Shown here: positions 1-10,505 of the stretch, in pieces
Layout of the letters: every line of letters begins with the position of its first letter
Numbering within the stretch: the stretch's first letter is position 1
NCBI RefSeq assembly: GCF_904849725.1
Contig: NC_058521.1
Location: 427,880,676-427,944,675 of the forward strand
Reading direction: 5' to 3'
Source: Hordeum vulgare subsp. vulgare
Taxonomy: Eukaryota; Streptophyta; Magnoliopsida; Poales; Poaceae
Length of the DNA: 64,000 nt
Position numbers and translations under genes: made by a program
Notes under the pieces: model-generated
The model's input: only the letters and a program-made list of their open reading frames with translations
What the model was told of the DNA's origin: nothing
The model's database searches: none

Positions 1-778
1 TGCCCATATTGGATTCTACATATTCTATGAAGATCTTATCATTTGAACTTTAGTGCCAAGGATTCATATAATCCCGTATGTCATTCCCTTTGTCCTTCCG
101 TATGTTACTTGCCCGAGATTCGATGGTCAGTATCCGCATACCTATTTCAATCTCGTTTACCGGCAAGTCTCTTTACTCGTTCCGTAATACAAGATCCCGT
201 GACTTACACTAAATCACATTGCTTGCGAGGCTTGTGTGTGATGTTGTATTACCGAGTGGGCCCCGAGATACCTCTCCGTCACACGGAGTGACAAATCCCA
301 GTCTAGATCTATACTAACTCAACGGACACCTTCGGAGATACCTGTAGAGCATCTTTATAGTCACCCAGTTACGTTCTGACGTTTGATACACACAAAGCAT
401 TCCTTCGGTGTGAGTGAGTTATATGATCTCATGGTCATAGGAATAAATACTTGACATGCAGAAAACAGTAGCAACAAAATGACACGATCAACATGCTACG
501 TCTATTAGTTTGGGTCTAGTCCATCACATGATTCTCCCAATGATGTGATCCAGTTATCAAGCAACAACACCTTGTACATAGTCAGAAGACCCTGACTATC
601 TTTGATCAACTAGCTAGCCAACTAGAGGCTTGCTAGGGACAGTGTTTTGTCTATGTACCCACACATGTAACTAAGTCTTCATTCAATACAATTATAGCAT
701 GGATAATAAACGATTATCTTGATACAGGAATTATAATAATAACTTATTTATCATTGCCTCTAGGGCATAATTCCAACA
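1..778 (-). repeat. 3' LTR of Copia-1 (cut by window edge)
   Basis: The stretch ends at 778 in CCAACA (TGTTGG on the minus strand), immediately beside a purine-rich tract. It is nearly identical to 20250-21033, the corresponding part of the 5' LTR. Only the LTR's 5' portion is inside the window. An apparent plus-strand reading frame at 43-291 is LTR sequence and recurs in the other LTR at 20298-20546, so it is not a gene. Confidence 0.92.
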
Positions 779-795
779 GTCTCCGACTTGCACAA
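779..795 (-). other. polypurine tract of Copia-1
   Basis: On the minus strand this reads as a purine-rich stretch (GTGCAAGTCGGAGAC) directly against the 3' LTR start. That is the plus-strand priming site of BARE-type elements. Copia-2 has the better conserved version (AAGTGGGAGAC) at the equivalent place. Confidence 0.75.
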
Positions 796-830
796 GAGTC
801 AATAATCTAGCCCTCACATCACCATGCGAA

Positions 831-2739
831 TTACATTGTAATAAATCTAACACCCATACAGTTTTGGTGTTGATCATGCTTTGCCCGTGGAAGAGGTTTA
901 GTCAGCAGGTCTGCTACATTCAGATCCGCGTGCACTTTTCATATATTCACGTCCTCCTCCTCGACGTAGTCGCGGATAAGGTTGAAGCGTCGTTTGATGT
1001 GTCTGGTCTTCTTGTGAAACCGTGGTTCCTTTGCTAAGGCAATGGCGCCCGTGTTGTCACAAAACAGGGTTATTGGATTCAGTGCGCTCGGCACCACTCC
1101 AAGATCCGTCATGAACTGCTTCATCCAGACACCCTCCTTAGCCGCCTCCGAGGCAGCCATGTACTCTGCTTCACATGTAGAATCTGCTACAACGCTTTGC
1201 TTGGAACTACACCAGCTTACCGCACCCCCATTAAGAATAAATACGTATCCGGTCTGCGACTTAGACTCGTCTGGATCTGTGTCAAAGCTTGCATCGACGT
1301 AACGTTTTACGGCGAGCTCTTTGTCACCTCCATACATGAGAAACATCTCCTTAGTCCTTTTCAGGTACTTCAGGATATTCTTGACCGTCGTCCAGTGATC
1401 CACTCCTGGATTACTCTGGAACCTGCCTGCCATACTTATGGCCAAGCTAACGTCTGGTCTAGTGCATAGCATTGCATACATGATAGAACCTATGGCTGAA
1501 GAATAGGGGACGGTGCTCATATGCTCTCTATCTTTATCAGTTGCTGGGCACTGAGTCTTACTCAATCTCGTACCTTGTAAAACTGGCAAGAACCCCTTCT
1601 TGGACTATTCCATTTTGATCCTCTTCAAAATTTTATCAAGGTATGTGCTTTGTGAAAGTCCTATCAGGCGTTTTGATCTATCCCTATAGATCTTTATGCC
1701 TAGAACGTAAGCATCTTCTCCTAGGTCCTTCATAGAGAAACTTTTATTAAAGTAATCCTTTATGCTCTCCAAAAACTCCACGTTGTTTCCAATCAGCAAT
1801 ATGTCATCCACATATAATATTAGAAACGCCACAGAGCTCCCACTCACTTTCTTGTAAATACAAGATTCTCCAACCACTTGTACAAACCCAAATGCTTTGA
1901 TCACCTCATCAAAGCGTTTATTCCAACTCCGAGATGCTTGCACCAGTCCATAAATGGATTGCTGGAGATTGCACACTTTGTTAGCATCTTTAGGATCGAC
2001 AAAACCTTCAGGTTGCATCATATACAACTCTTCCTTAAGGAAACCGTTAAGGAACGCCGTTTTGACATCCATCTGCCAGATTTCATAATCGAAAAATGCA
2101 GCTATTGCTAACATGATTCGGACGGACTTAAGCATCGCTACGGGTGAGAATGTCTCCTCATAGTCAATCCCTTGAACTTGTGAAAAACCCTTTGCCACAA
2201 GTCGAGCTTTATAAACGGTCACATTACGGTCAGCGTTTGTCTTCTTCTTAAAGATCCATTTGTTCTGAATAGCCTTGCGGCCTTCAGGTAGTACTTCCAA
2301 AGTCCACACTTTGTTTTTATACGTAGATCCTATCTCGGACTTCATGGCCTCCATCCATTTGTTGGAATCCGGGCCCACCATTGCTTCTTCATAATTCGCA
2401 GGCTCATTGTTGTCCAACAACATAATTGATAAGACGGGATTACCGTACCACTCTAGAGTAGTGTGCGGTCTCGTCGACCTGTGAGGTTTGACAGGAACTT
2501 GATCCGGAGTTTCATGATCATCATCATTAACTTCCTCCTCAGCCGACGTTGCAACGACACGGGTTCCCCCTTGCCCTGCGCCACCATCCAGAGGGATGAG
2601 AGGTTCGACAACCTCATCAAGTTCTATCTTCCTCCCACTCAATTCTCTCGAGAGAAACTCCTTCTCGAGAAAAGCTCCGTTCTTAGCAACAAACACTTTG
2701 CCCTCGGATTTGAGATAGAAGGTGTACCCAACTGTCTCT
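831..2739 (-). pseudogene. Copia-1 pol, reverse transcriptase and RNase H part
   Basis: The region encodes the C-terminal half of a Ty1/Copia polyprotein. It begins after the integrase with the SKE/EVEP-type linker, then the RT: KARLVAKGF, DVKTAFLNG, and an intact catalytic YVDDILL motif near 1800-1820. Then comes RNase H: GYVDASFDTDP-like, SKQ..V..ST.EAEY, and the final TKPLP near 880. It ends at the TAA at 831-833. Reading is broken by TAG at 1605-1607 (between ME and SKKGF) and by TGA at 939-941 (in a conserved Cys position before KVH). A +1 shift at the T run 2739-2743 separates it from the integrase part. All codons otherwise stay in one frame, so this is a recent-looking but dead copy. 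Confidence 0.9.
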
Positions 2740-4044
2740 TTTTGGGTAACCTATGAAGACGCACTTTTTCTCTTTGGGTTCCAGCTTTTCAGGCTGAAGC
2801 TTTTTGACATAAGCATCACATCCCCAAACTTTAAGAAACGACAAGTTTGGTATTTTGCCATACCACAGTTCGTATGGTGTCGTCTCAACGGATTTTGATG
2901 GTGCCTTATTTAAAGTGAATGCAGCTGTTTCTAATGCATAACCCCAAAACAATAACGGCAAATTGGTAAGAGACATCATAGATCGCACCATATCTAATAA
3001 AGTATGATTACGACATTCGGACACACCATTGCGCTGCGGTGTTCCAGGTGGTGTCAACTGTGAAACAATTCCACATTGTCTTAAGTGAGCACCAAACTCG
3101 AAACTCAGATATTCACCCCCACGATCAGACCGTAGGAACTTGATCTTCTTGTTACGATGATTTTCAACTTCACTCTAAAATTGCTTGAACTTTTCAAATG
3201 TTTCAGACTTGTGCTTCATCAAGTAGACATAACCATATCTACTCAAATCATTGGTGAAGGTGAGAAAATAACGATGTCCGCCGCGTGCCTCCACACTCAT
3301 CGGACCACACACATCGGTATGTATGATTTCCAACAAGTCACTTGCATGCTCCATTGTTTCGGAGAACGGAGTCTTGGTCATCTTGCCCATGAGGCATGGT
3401 TCGCACGTGTCAAGTGAATCAAAGTCAAGTGACTCCAAAAGTCCATCGATATGGAGTTTCTTCATGCGCTTTACACCAATATGACCTAAGCAGCAGTGGC
3501 ATAAAAACATGGTGCTATCATTGTTAACTCTAACTCTTTTGGTCTCAATGTTATGTATATGTGTATTATCACGATCAAGATTCAATATGAACAATCCTCT
3601 CACATTGGGTGCATGACCATAAAAGATATTACTCATAGAAATAGAACAACCATTATTCTCTGACTTAAACGAGTAACCGTCTCGCAATAAACAAGATCCT
3701 GATATAATGTTCATGCTTAACGCAGGCACTAAATAACAATTATTTAAGTTCATAACTAATCCTGATGGTAACTGAAGTGAAACTCTGCCGACGGCGATTG
3801 CATCAACCTTGGAACCATTTCCCACGCGCATCGTCACTTCATCCTTCGCCAGCCTTCGCTTATTCCGCAGTTCCTGTTTCGAGTTGCAAATATGAGCAAT
3901 AGAACCGGTATCAAATACCCAGGCACTACTACGAGAGCTTGTTAAGTACACATCAATAACATGTATATCGAATATACCTGATTTTTCTTTGGCCGCCTTC
4001 TTATCAGCCAGATACTTGGGGCAGTTGCGCTTCCAGTGACCCAT
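2740..4044 (-). pseudogene. Copia-1 zinc knuckle, protease and integrase part
   Basis: This stretch resumes gag just after the nested Gypsy insertion. It opens with the second half of the CCHC zinc knuckle (GHWKRNCPK), then the protease with active-site DTG (VFDTGSIAHIC, residues about 43-52). The gag-pre-integrase zinc region and integrase core follow (IHTDVCGPM, then the PQRNGVSE block carrying the catalytic Glu near 3030). TAG at 3175-3177 interrupts integrase (FKQF stop SEVEN), and the frame resumes unchanged. A one-base insertion in the A run at 2739-2743 (minus strand) shifts the frame after GYPK. In the HHCC region one usual Trp-His-Cys context reads CHCC. Family assignment is firm; function is lost. 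Confidence 0.9.
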
Positions 4045-4046
4045 AC
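4042..4046. repeat. target-site duplication CATAC (left) of Tat element
   Basis: CATAC lies directly before TGTCGTGG at 4047 and is repeated at 17167-17171 directly after CCACGACA. This proves the borders of the insertion and integrase-mediated entry. Confidence 0.95.
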
Positions 4047-4534
4047 TGTCGTGGTTTTGTCACGGCACATGTCCTCGTGAAAGGACTTAGTACTGGAGCC
4101 ATCGCACCTTGGTGGCGACTCAATGGGGTTAAGCGGGAGAAACACGGCGATTTACCCAGGTTCGGCCCCTCGTGAGGAGGTAAAAGCCTACGTCCTACTT
4201 TGGTGTGTATTGATATGGATTTGATTACAAGGAGGGCGTAACTCGCCGAACCTAGCACTCGATGATTTCTAACCCCCCCCCTCTGTCCCCCGGGTCTCGC
4301 CTTTATATACAGGTCGATTCCCTAGGGTTTACAAGGATTCTTTCCTTCCTACAACTCGTGACCCCTACGGTCTCTAAGTCGCCATCTTCCGAAGCTTGGA
4401 GACCTTCCAAGAGCCATAACCGTCATACGACCTTGATCCGGCCAAAACGAGGCCCAACTAAATATTTGGACGAATCGCCCAATGGATAACCCGGCCCAAC
4501 TAGGGCGGGTTATCCACAGGTAATATCCCCAACA
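4047..4534 (-). repeat. 3' LTR of the Tat element (488 bp)
   Basis: On the minus strand it starts TGTTGGGGATATTACC at 4534 and ends CCACGACA at 4047, where the CATAC duplication follows. A TATA-like segment (TTATATAC read on plus) lies near 4308-4318. It gives the normal LTR length, against which the 201-bp opposite LTR is clearly abnormal. Confidence 0.88.
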
Positions 4535-4550
4535 TTAGGCCCCAAATTGA
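4535..4550 (-). other. polypurine tract of the Tat element
   Basis: The minus strand reads TTTGGGGCCTAA directly against the LTR start TGTTGGGG. This is the expected position and composition of the plus-strand primer. Confidence 0.7.
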
Positions 4551-4835
4551 CTTGAACTTTTCTTTTTCATGCCAATACTTCTGCTTCATTGAAGGCGATT
4601 CATCCCTCATTTTTCTTCATATGTCAAAAATTGTACAGCCGCCATAGGGCACTGAAAATCCCTTAAGTCGCCAAACCATTACTGATTGGCCTCTTTTTAT
4701 TCCTCGATTTTTGGGACGACAGTCACAACCCCAACGGATCTTTGGCGCATTGTTATCCCGAAATCTTCGGCACGCATTTATAGCGAATCTTTTTATTCCC
4801 CGGCGGTTCCCGCTCACGGCGCCTCAATTCCAGCA

Positions 4836-4880
4836 CCTGCCTTGATAAATAGGCCAGGGGGGATAGAACTGGCGCTTCCC
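4836..4880 (+). promoter_or_regulatory. candidate TATA-box promoter of the antisense gene
   Basis: GATAAATAGG at 4844-4853 resembles a TATA box. It is followed 25-35 bases later by a pyrimidine-rich start region and a C-rich leader, upstream of the plus-strand gene. This is placed by inference only; transcript ends would decide it. From 4551 to 4835 I see nothing recognisable. Confidence 0.4.
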
Positions 4881-4958
4881 ACCTACCAGTCCCGTCACCT
4901 CCCTCCCCACCTGCGCAGCGAGAAAACCTCATCGCCCCCGAGGAATCCGCCGCCGACC

Positions 4959-5191
4959 ATGCTTTCGGCCTTCACGCGAGGAGCTTCGGTGCCGCCTGTA
5001 GGCTTTCGCCGTCGTCCAGTCTCGTGCCGCAACCAACACATCCGCCGTCGTCGCCGTCGGCTGCATCGCCGTCGACCACCTCGCCATTTACCGCAAACTC
5101 TGCCGCCGTCGACGACCTCTTCGCTCGACGGGACGCCCGTGCTTCTCCAACAAACTTCATCACCGTCGGCTCCTTTTACCCGAAAGCATCA
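4959..5191 (+). other. possible 5' leader or first exon of the antisense gene
   Basis: The plus strand carries an open stretch starting ATG at 4959. It encodes an Arg/Pro/Ser-rich low-complexity peptide (many CGN codons; runs such as RRRRRR) ending at CAG|GTTAGG, a possible donor site. Joining it directly to the 5728 acceptor would not keep the frame, so it may be untranslated leader. From 5192 to 5727 there is no gene and the sequence is AT-richer, consistent with an intron ending in TTTGCAG at 5721-5727. Confidence 0.35.
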
Positions 5192-5728
5192 GGTTAGGCC
5201 TCCGCCCATTTTTAGGAGTAGATTCAATCTCTGCTTGAAACTCTAGCCATTGCCATGTTCTTGATGCTCCTCGCGTACAGACGCCGCCTACTCTGAATGA
5301 ATCAGTATGAATGTTGATAGGATAGCCAATGTTTCGAACACTTTTACTTATCCGCCTTTACTTGTGAATCTTTGGGAATAATGTTTTCACCAAGCGAAGG
5401 GCGTCATCTGATAATAAAATGTTGCGTCGAGTCATTTTTCTTAGGTTTTCTCGTCTGCCTGGTAGATCCATTCTTTACTTACTGTTTGCAAAAAGTTGTT
5501 TATAGTCTTCGTACCCTGGCACTTCAAACGAACGCCTTTACCATCTTTAGAACGTAGCCTTTGTGTATAGCCACACTCCGTAAGTCGCCCTAGTGACCCA
5601 ACTCGGCCCTTTGACCTGGCGGGTCAAACCCTTCCTTAATCAAAGTACTCGGCGAGTTAAATGAACTGATTTCATCCCATACAATAGATGTTCAAGGCAT
5701 GTACTTTCATACTTTACTTATTTGCAGC

Positions 5729-6636
5729 ATGGGCGCCTTCTTCAAAAGTGACTGGCTTCCTACCAAGGTCAATGACACCATATTAGCCGATTATGTGAAA
5801 ACGGGCAGTTTGGATCCTCAGGATGTTATTGGCTGGCGCACCGGGTTCGGAGAAGATCTCCCTAACCCCAAAGAAGGAGAAATAGTTGTCTTTGTTGAAC
5901 ACCTGGAACGAGGTTTTAAGCAGCCCGGATCAAAGTTTCTTAGGGACGCCATGACTTTCATGAACGTCCGCCTCCAAGACTTGGGACCCAATTCCATAAG
6001 TAACTTGTGCCAATTTCAAGTTTTCTGTGAGTCTTATCTGCAGATTGAGCCCTCTGTTCCTTTATTCTGGCATTTTTTCGTCTGAATCGCCAAACGGAAT
6101 TCCACAACGTCCCCACCTTGGAACTCGGCGGCGTCAATGTCCAACACCGCAGGGATAGCCCGTTCCCCTCACTCACCATGCCTAGCCATCCCAAAGGTTG
6201 GGGCAAGTCTTGGTTTTACTGTCAAGAGACGTCTCCTGCAGGCGAAAACAAGCTTCTAGGCTACAGGCCAACTCGCCTCCCGACCAACTTCAAGCTTCCA
6301 GACAAGCTGACTGAGGAGGAAGAATCGGAATTCATCCCGATACTGTCTGAATTGAGATCCTTGACGAACAACGGCCTTACTGGGGTCGACCTAATCCGCT
6401 GTTGGGTTGAATGGCGTATCATCCCTCTAAGCCGCCGGGATGGTCTGATGTGTGAATTTGATGGCACCCTGGATCATCCTCAATGTTATTTCCATACGGC
6501 TTTAACAGAAAAGGACATTGTTACCATAATCAAAAAGCTAACTGGCGAGCCTGCGGGAAAATGCGGCCAAATCGGCCTCAAGCCTTTCTGCAAAATTAAC
6601 CCGGCGCCCAAGGTGAACAAACCTAACCCGCCTTTG
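5729..6636 (+). pseudogene. antisense accessory gene, exon with plant-transposon (PF04195-like) domain
   Basis: This is the first clear coding exon of the plus-strand gene inside the Tat element. It starts ATG at 5729, right after a good acceptor (TTTGCAG, 5721-5727). The product begins MGAFFKSDWLP. The body (P..GEIVVFVEHLERGF..P.SKFLRDAM, later HPKGWGKSWFYCQE and ELRSLTNNGLTGVDLIRCWVEWRI) matches what I know of the 'putative gypsy-type transposon' domain (PF04195) in antisense ORFs of Tat elements. A T6 run at 6073-6078 appears to have lost one T, shifting the frame after WHFF. Downstream the protein continues in the next frame. Donor candidates are GT at 6613 (CAAG|GTGAAC) and 6637. Function is unknown in the family. 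Confidence 0.7.
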
Positions 6637-6692
6637 GTCTTTACTCTTTATGCTTCATTTGTATTATGGTTTCGTAACATATGCCATTTCAG

Positions 6693-7167
6693 AAAGGCGA
6701 TAAGTTCTGGTCCAGGAAGCCCAAAAGGCCAGCCATGAAGAATGTTAGGCCGCCCTCAAACAAAACCAAGGGTAAGGGCAAATCTGCTGCGGCTGAGCCA
6801 TCTGAAGTCGATGAATCTCAAGTCGGCGATGCACTTTCGGAGGTAAAAATTCGTCCTCTTTTCACTCGCCATCCATTAGTGTTAACCTTTGTATTTATAT
6901 CTCTCCCTCTCCTTGTAATAGAATGAAGACAACGAAAGCCAGGAGGACACTGTTGAGGTAAGTTCTGTTTCCTCCGATTCATCTCCTTCTCCACCTAAGC
7001 CGGCCAGGCGAATTTGTGGGAAAGTTCCCTTCTCACATCCAAATGCTTGTTTGGACCCAAATTTCCTACTGAAGAAAGCACAGCATACCTCAAATCGGAA
7101 AACACGAAGTCACTCCGGCGATTTGGTATCTGGCTTACCAGCAACAAACAAAAGGAAACCTAACGAG
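6693..7167 (+). CDS. antisense accessory gene, middle exons 2-3
   Basis: Two short exons are inferred. The first is 6693-6842, after CCATTTCAG, encoding a Lys/Arg-rich basic stretch (FQKGDKFWSRKPKRP...KTKGKGK) and ending GAG|GTAAAA. The second is 6922-7167, after TTGTAATAG, encoding an acidic start (NEDNESQEDTVE), then a Ser/Pro-rich and basic segment, ending GAG|GTACTT. The intervening 6843-6921 is pyrimidine-rich and intron-like. The composition suggests a nuclear-localised, disordered linker between the N-terminal domain and the C-terminal coiled-coil part. Borders come from splice motifs and reading frame only. Confidence 0.55.
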
Positions 7168-7249
7168 GTACTTTATGAATAACAATTCTTCATGTCTCTT
7201 TGGATTACACCTGTAACCTGCCTGTATTATTGACGTATAATTCTTGCAG

Positions 7250-7819
7250 AATTCTCCTCCCACATCTGGCGACTCAGTGATGTTGACACTTCCACCAATG
7301 ATTCGAGTTCCAGGGTAAGTCTTTTGATAACCTTGCTTTGAATCTTGGGAGTAACGAACTTTTAGTTCCTTAATGTGCTTATTCCCTCTTTTTGGGGCAC
7401 AAGCCAAGAAAAGGAAAACCAGTGGATCAACTCCTGTCGCAACTCCAGAACCCGTTAAAGAATCAACTCTGATTCAAGATAACCCGGATCAAACTGAGCC
7501 TGAAGATCAAATGGACCTTCCTGAGTCGCCGAAGGAAACAACGGATACCCCTAAGCCGCCAAGTCCATTGATGACAACAGAAGACCCAGATGTTGTGGTT
7601 ATTACTGGTACCGGCTTCTCTAAGCGGGCAGCAATAGTCCTGTCCAAACATGTAGCATCCTCCTCTCAAGCCATTCCCGAGTCCGGGCTCTCCAAAGCGA
7701 AGATTTCCGAATATGAAAATCTGGAGTTTAAGGAACTCTGCTCGGGCTTTGCAAGTCACCTGGAGGCGAGCTATGAGATGGAGAAAAGCCTGCTGTGGAT
7801 GTTAAAAAATAAACATGAG
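7250..7819 (+). CDS. antisense accessory gene, exons 4-5
   Basis: Exon 4 (7250-7314) follows the acceptor TTCTTGCAG and ends CCAGG|GTAAGT, an excellent donor. Exon 5 starts at 7404 or 7409 after GGGCACAAG/CCAAG and runs to 7819, ending CATGAG|GTAAAC. It encodes a low-complexity Pro/Thr/Asp-rich linker (TPEPVKESTLIQDNPDQTEPEDQ, PKPPSPL) followed by a more structured segment (SEYENLEFKELCSGFASHLEASYEMEKSLLWMLKNKHE) that looks like the start of a helix continued in the next exon. No catalytic motif is visible. Confidence 0.55.
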
Positions 7820-7850
7820 GTAAACTTCGTTATACTATATTATTCCCATT

Positions 7851-8120
7851 AACCCCCAAGGGCCGGGTCATCGATAAAAAGATGAGTCGGGTCTTGAAAA
7901 TTTTAGAAAAACTTTGCGACCAGTAACCCCCAAGGGCTGGGTCATCAGTAAAAAGATGAGCCGGGTCTTGAAAATTTTAGAAAAACTTTGCGACCAGTAA
8001 CCCCCAAGGGTCGGGTCATCAGTAAAAAGATGAGTCGGGTCTTGAAAAATTTAGAAAAACTTTGCGACCAATAACCCCCAAGGGTCGGGTCATCAGTATA
8101 AAGATGAGTCGGGTCTTGAT
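7851..8120 (+). repeat. intronic tandem repeat, 74-bp period, about 3.6 copies
   Basis: Copies start at 7851, 7925, 7999 and 8073. Each begins AACCCCCAAGGG and contains GGGTCATC..TAAAAAGATGAGTCGGGTCTTGAAAA and a run TTTAGAAAAACTTTGCGACCA. Copies differ by a few bases. The array lies inside the intron 7820-8222 of the antisense gene. Confidence 0.9.
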
Positions 8121-8222
8121 TTTGTATAATTTTATCTGAAAAAATTATACATTAGCCCCCAAGAGTGAGGGATATTGCTTGCAGTAGTTCTGAGACTTGC
8201 CCTTATTTTGTACTTTCAATAG

Positions 8223-8487
8223 GAAACCCTTGCTCAGACCGAATCGGCGCTGGGCGATTTAAAGAAAAACTTATCTGGTCAACAAGACGCCCGAGCTAAG
8301 TCGGAAGAGAGATGTCAATTGGCCGTGGCAGAACTGGAGAAACTCAAGGCCGAGTTGAAAAGAGCTCAGGCTGACCAAGATGCCGCCGTGAAGAGAGCAG
8401 AGAAGGCTGAAGCCAGGCTCGCCACTGTACAACAGGAATTGTCTGGCTTAAAGCGCCATATCTCCAACATGACGCAAGCCGTCTTCG
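8223..8487 (+). CDS. antisense accessory gene, exon 6 (coiled coil)
   Basis: It lies between an acceptor (TTTCAATAG, ending 8222) and a donor (CTTCG|GTAAGC at 8488). The encoded stretch (ETLAQTESALGDLKKNL ... AVAELEKLKAELKRAQ, then AAVKRAEKAEARLATVQQEL) is Lys/Glu/Ala/Leu-rich with heptad spacing. That is a long coiled coil, suggesting dimerisation. Similar coiled coils are usual in the C-terminal half of grass Tat antisense proteins. The exon is open throughout. Confidence 0.6.
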
Positions 8488-8546
8488 GTAAGCTTACTTA
8501 AACTTTTTGATCTCCTCTTCTTTTTTTAAATAATTCTCATCATAAG

Positions 8547-9206
8547 TCGCTGATCATCATGATTCCTTGCTCACGTTCGAGAGCCCCCAACCTTCAAGAA
8601 GACTGCGTGCTGATGGTGAAGGCGATTTACACGCTGATAGAGCAACTGTACACAGGCAGTGTCTTGACTGTTAAAGCTGTGATGGGTTCCAAAGAACCCA
8701 TAACTTCCATAAAGAAGGTGCTTGGCTGCTTATCCACACTTCCCCCTCAGATTGGCGAGTTGACTCGATCAGCCGCCCGAAAGGGTGTTCTGACTGCCCT
8801 GAGCCGCTGCTTGGCGTATGCTCCAGAAATCAACCTGGAAGAGGTAGCAGCAGGCTTTCCTCAGCTTAAAGACGACGGGTCAGAATTTGTTGAAGAGGAC
8901 TATCAACGTGTCGTCAAGGACTCCCGGCTGACAGCAACCCAACTTGCAGCAAGCCTTGATTTATCAAAGTATCAGACGGCTTATGATAGCAAAAACAAGA
9001 AGGTCAACCCGCCAACCTTTGTGACGACCAGTCTAACTCCTCGGCGACCCAAGAACCCTTTCGACTTGGAGGCTGACCTGGCATCAATCTTGACTGATGA
9101 AGATGACTTCGCAGCTTTGGCTAAGTGCAACTGGGTACTGGGTGACCTGCAAATCGAAGTCGGCCAAAGCTCACATCAGGATGATCCTAAGGTGCCAGCA
9201 ATATAA
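8547..9206 (+). CDS. antisense accessory gene, terminal exon
   Basis: The exon probably starts after CATCATAAG (8538-8546) and runs to the TAA at 9204-9206, about 219 codons, all open. Features are a helical segment (VLMVKAIYTLIEQLYTGSVLTVKAVMG, KKVLGCLSTLPPQIGELTRSAARKGVLTALSRCLAYAPEINLEEVAAGFPQ) and an acidic tail (DLEADLASILTDEDDF). I know no biochemical function for it. That this exon stays open in a dead element suggests recent arrival or selection at the family level. From 9207 to 9517 lies its 3' flank, with no gene seen. Confidence 0.6.
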   Translation, partial: SLIIMIPCSRSRAPNLQEDCVLMVKAIYTLIEQLYTGSVLTVKAVMGSKEPITSIKKVLGCLSTLPPQIGELTRSAARKGVLTALSRCLAYAPEINLEEVAAGFPQLKDDGSEFVEEDYQRVVKDSRLTATQLAASLDLSKYQTAYDSKNKKVNPPTFVTTSLTPRRPKNPFDLEADLASILTDEDDFAALAKCNWVLGDLQIEVGQSSHQDDPKVPAI

Positions 9207-9517
9207 ACTTTATTGATTTTGGCCTGTGAGCCATGTAATAGATCTTTTTCCATAAGGCAGTACTGTTTTGGTGATACCCTTTGCAAGAATCTTTATATCG
9301 CCCTTAAGGCAATTTAAAAAATTTGACCCGCCTTTATAAGAATCGTTTATGATGCTTAATTCGCCATGGATGAAACAATTCTGATCATCCTCCTGACTCA
9401 AGCTTTGAAAATAGCATATGTGAAATCAAACAAATGATAAATATTTTCAATAGGCGTTAGAAAGAAAGGCTTAAAAACCCTCGAGGCTATGCCATGAAGA
9501 AAAAATAGCAACATCAA

Positions 9518-10400
9518 TTTCGTCGGCTCATAAGGTCGCGACAGGATGAGGCGAGTCAAAAAACTCGTGCACACACCCTAAATGCAGGTTTCGTCGGCTC
9601 ATAAGGTCGCGACAGGATGAGGCGAGTCAGAAAGCTCGTGCACACACCCTAAATGCAGGTTTCGTCGGCTCATAAGGTCGCGACAGGATGAGTCGAGTTA
9701 GAAAGCTCGAGCACACACCCTAAATGCAGGTTTCGTCGGCTCATAAGGTCGCGACAGGATGAGGCGAGTCAGAAAGCTCGTGCACACACCCTAAATGCAG
9801 GTTTCGTCGGCTCATAAGATCGCGACAGGATGAGGCGAGTCAGAAAGCTCGTGCACACACCCTAAATGTAGGTTTCGTCGGCTCATAAGGTCGCGACAGG
9901 ATGAGGCGAGTCAGAAAGCTCGTGCACACACCCTAAATGCAGGTTTCGTTGGCTCATAAGGTCGCGACAGGATGAGGCGAGTCAGAAAGCTCGAGCACAC
10001 ACCCTAAATGCAGGTTTCGTCGGCTCATAAGGTCGCGACAGGATGAGGCGAGTCAGAAAGCTCGTGCACACACCCTAAATGCAGGTTTCGTCGGCTCATA
10101 AGGTCGCGACAGGATGAGGCGAGTTAGAAAGCTCGAGCGCACACCCTAAATGCAGGTTTCGTCGGCTCATAAGGTCGCGACAGGATGAGGCAAGTCAGAA
10201 AGCTCGAGCACACACCCTAAATGCAGGTTTCGTCGGCTCATAAGGTCGCGACAGGATGAGGCGAGTCAGAAAGCTCGTGCACACACCCTAAATGCAGGTT
10301 TCGTCGGTTCATAAGGTCGCGACAGGATGAGGCGAGTCAGAAAGCTCGAGCACACACCCTAAATGCATGATTCTGTCGGCTCATAAGGACGCAACAGGAT
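9518..10400. repeat. minisatellite array, 71-bp period, 12 full copies plus a partial
   Basis: Units begin CGTCGGCTCATAAGG at 9521, 9592, 9663, 9734, 9805, 9876, 9947, 10018, 10089, 10160, 10231 and 10302. A decayed partial starts near 10373. Each unit carries GGTCGCGACAGGATGAGGCG and ends ACACACCCTAAATGCAGG. Variants mostly alternate CTCGTGCAC/CTCGAGCAC. The array lies between the convergent 3' ends of pol (minus) and the antisense gene (plus). Confidence 0.97.
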
Positions 10401-10505
10401 GACACAATTGCTCTGTAATGAAGAAGCCCCCAAGCCAGGGACTATTTGTAATTTTATTACTTCATAATGAAATTGAAAAACTTACAAAGTGTAGAGCTTA
10501 AGAAT
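10401..10505. other. short spacer between tandem array and pol
   Basis: About 105 AT-rich bases with no coding signal. The pol stop codon is at 10506-10508; this spacer would be its 3' untranslated sequence. Confidence 0.5.

Noticed and set aside
1042..1469. Plus-strand frames opposite the Copia RNase H region
   Set aside because: Shadows of the minus-strand pol; the same occurs at 43470-44090.
4686..5246. 186-codon plus-strand frame, Arg/Pro-rich, as an independent gene
   Set aside because: Low-complexity product driven by CGN-rich sequence; better explained as promoter/leader of the antisense gene, so listed only as possible leader.
9518..10400. CRISPR-like array
   Set aside because: The whole 71-bp unit is conserved with no unique spacers, and the context is a plant retrotransposon.
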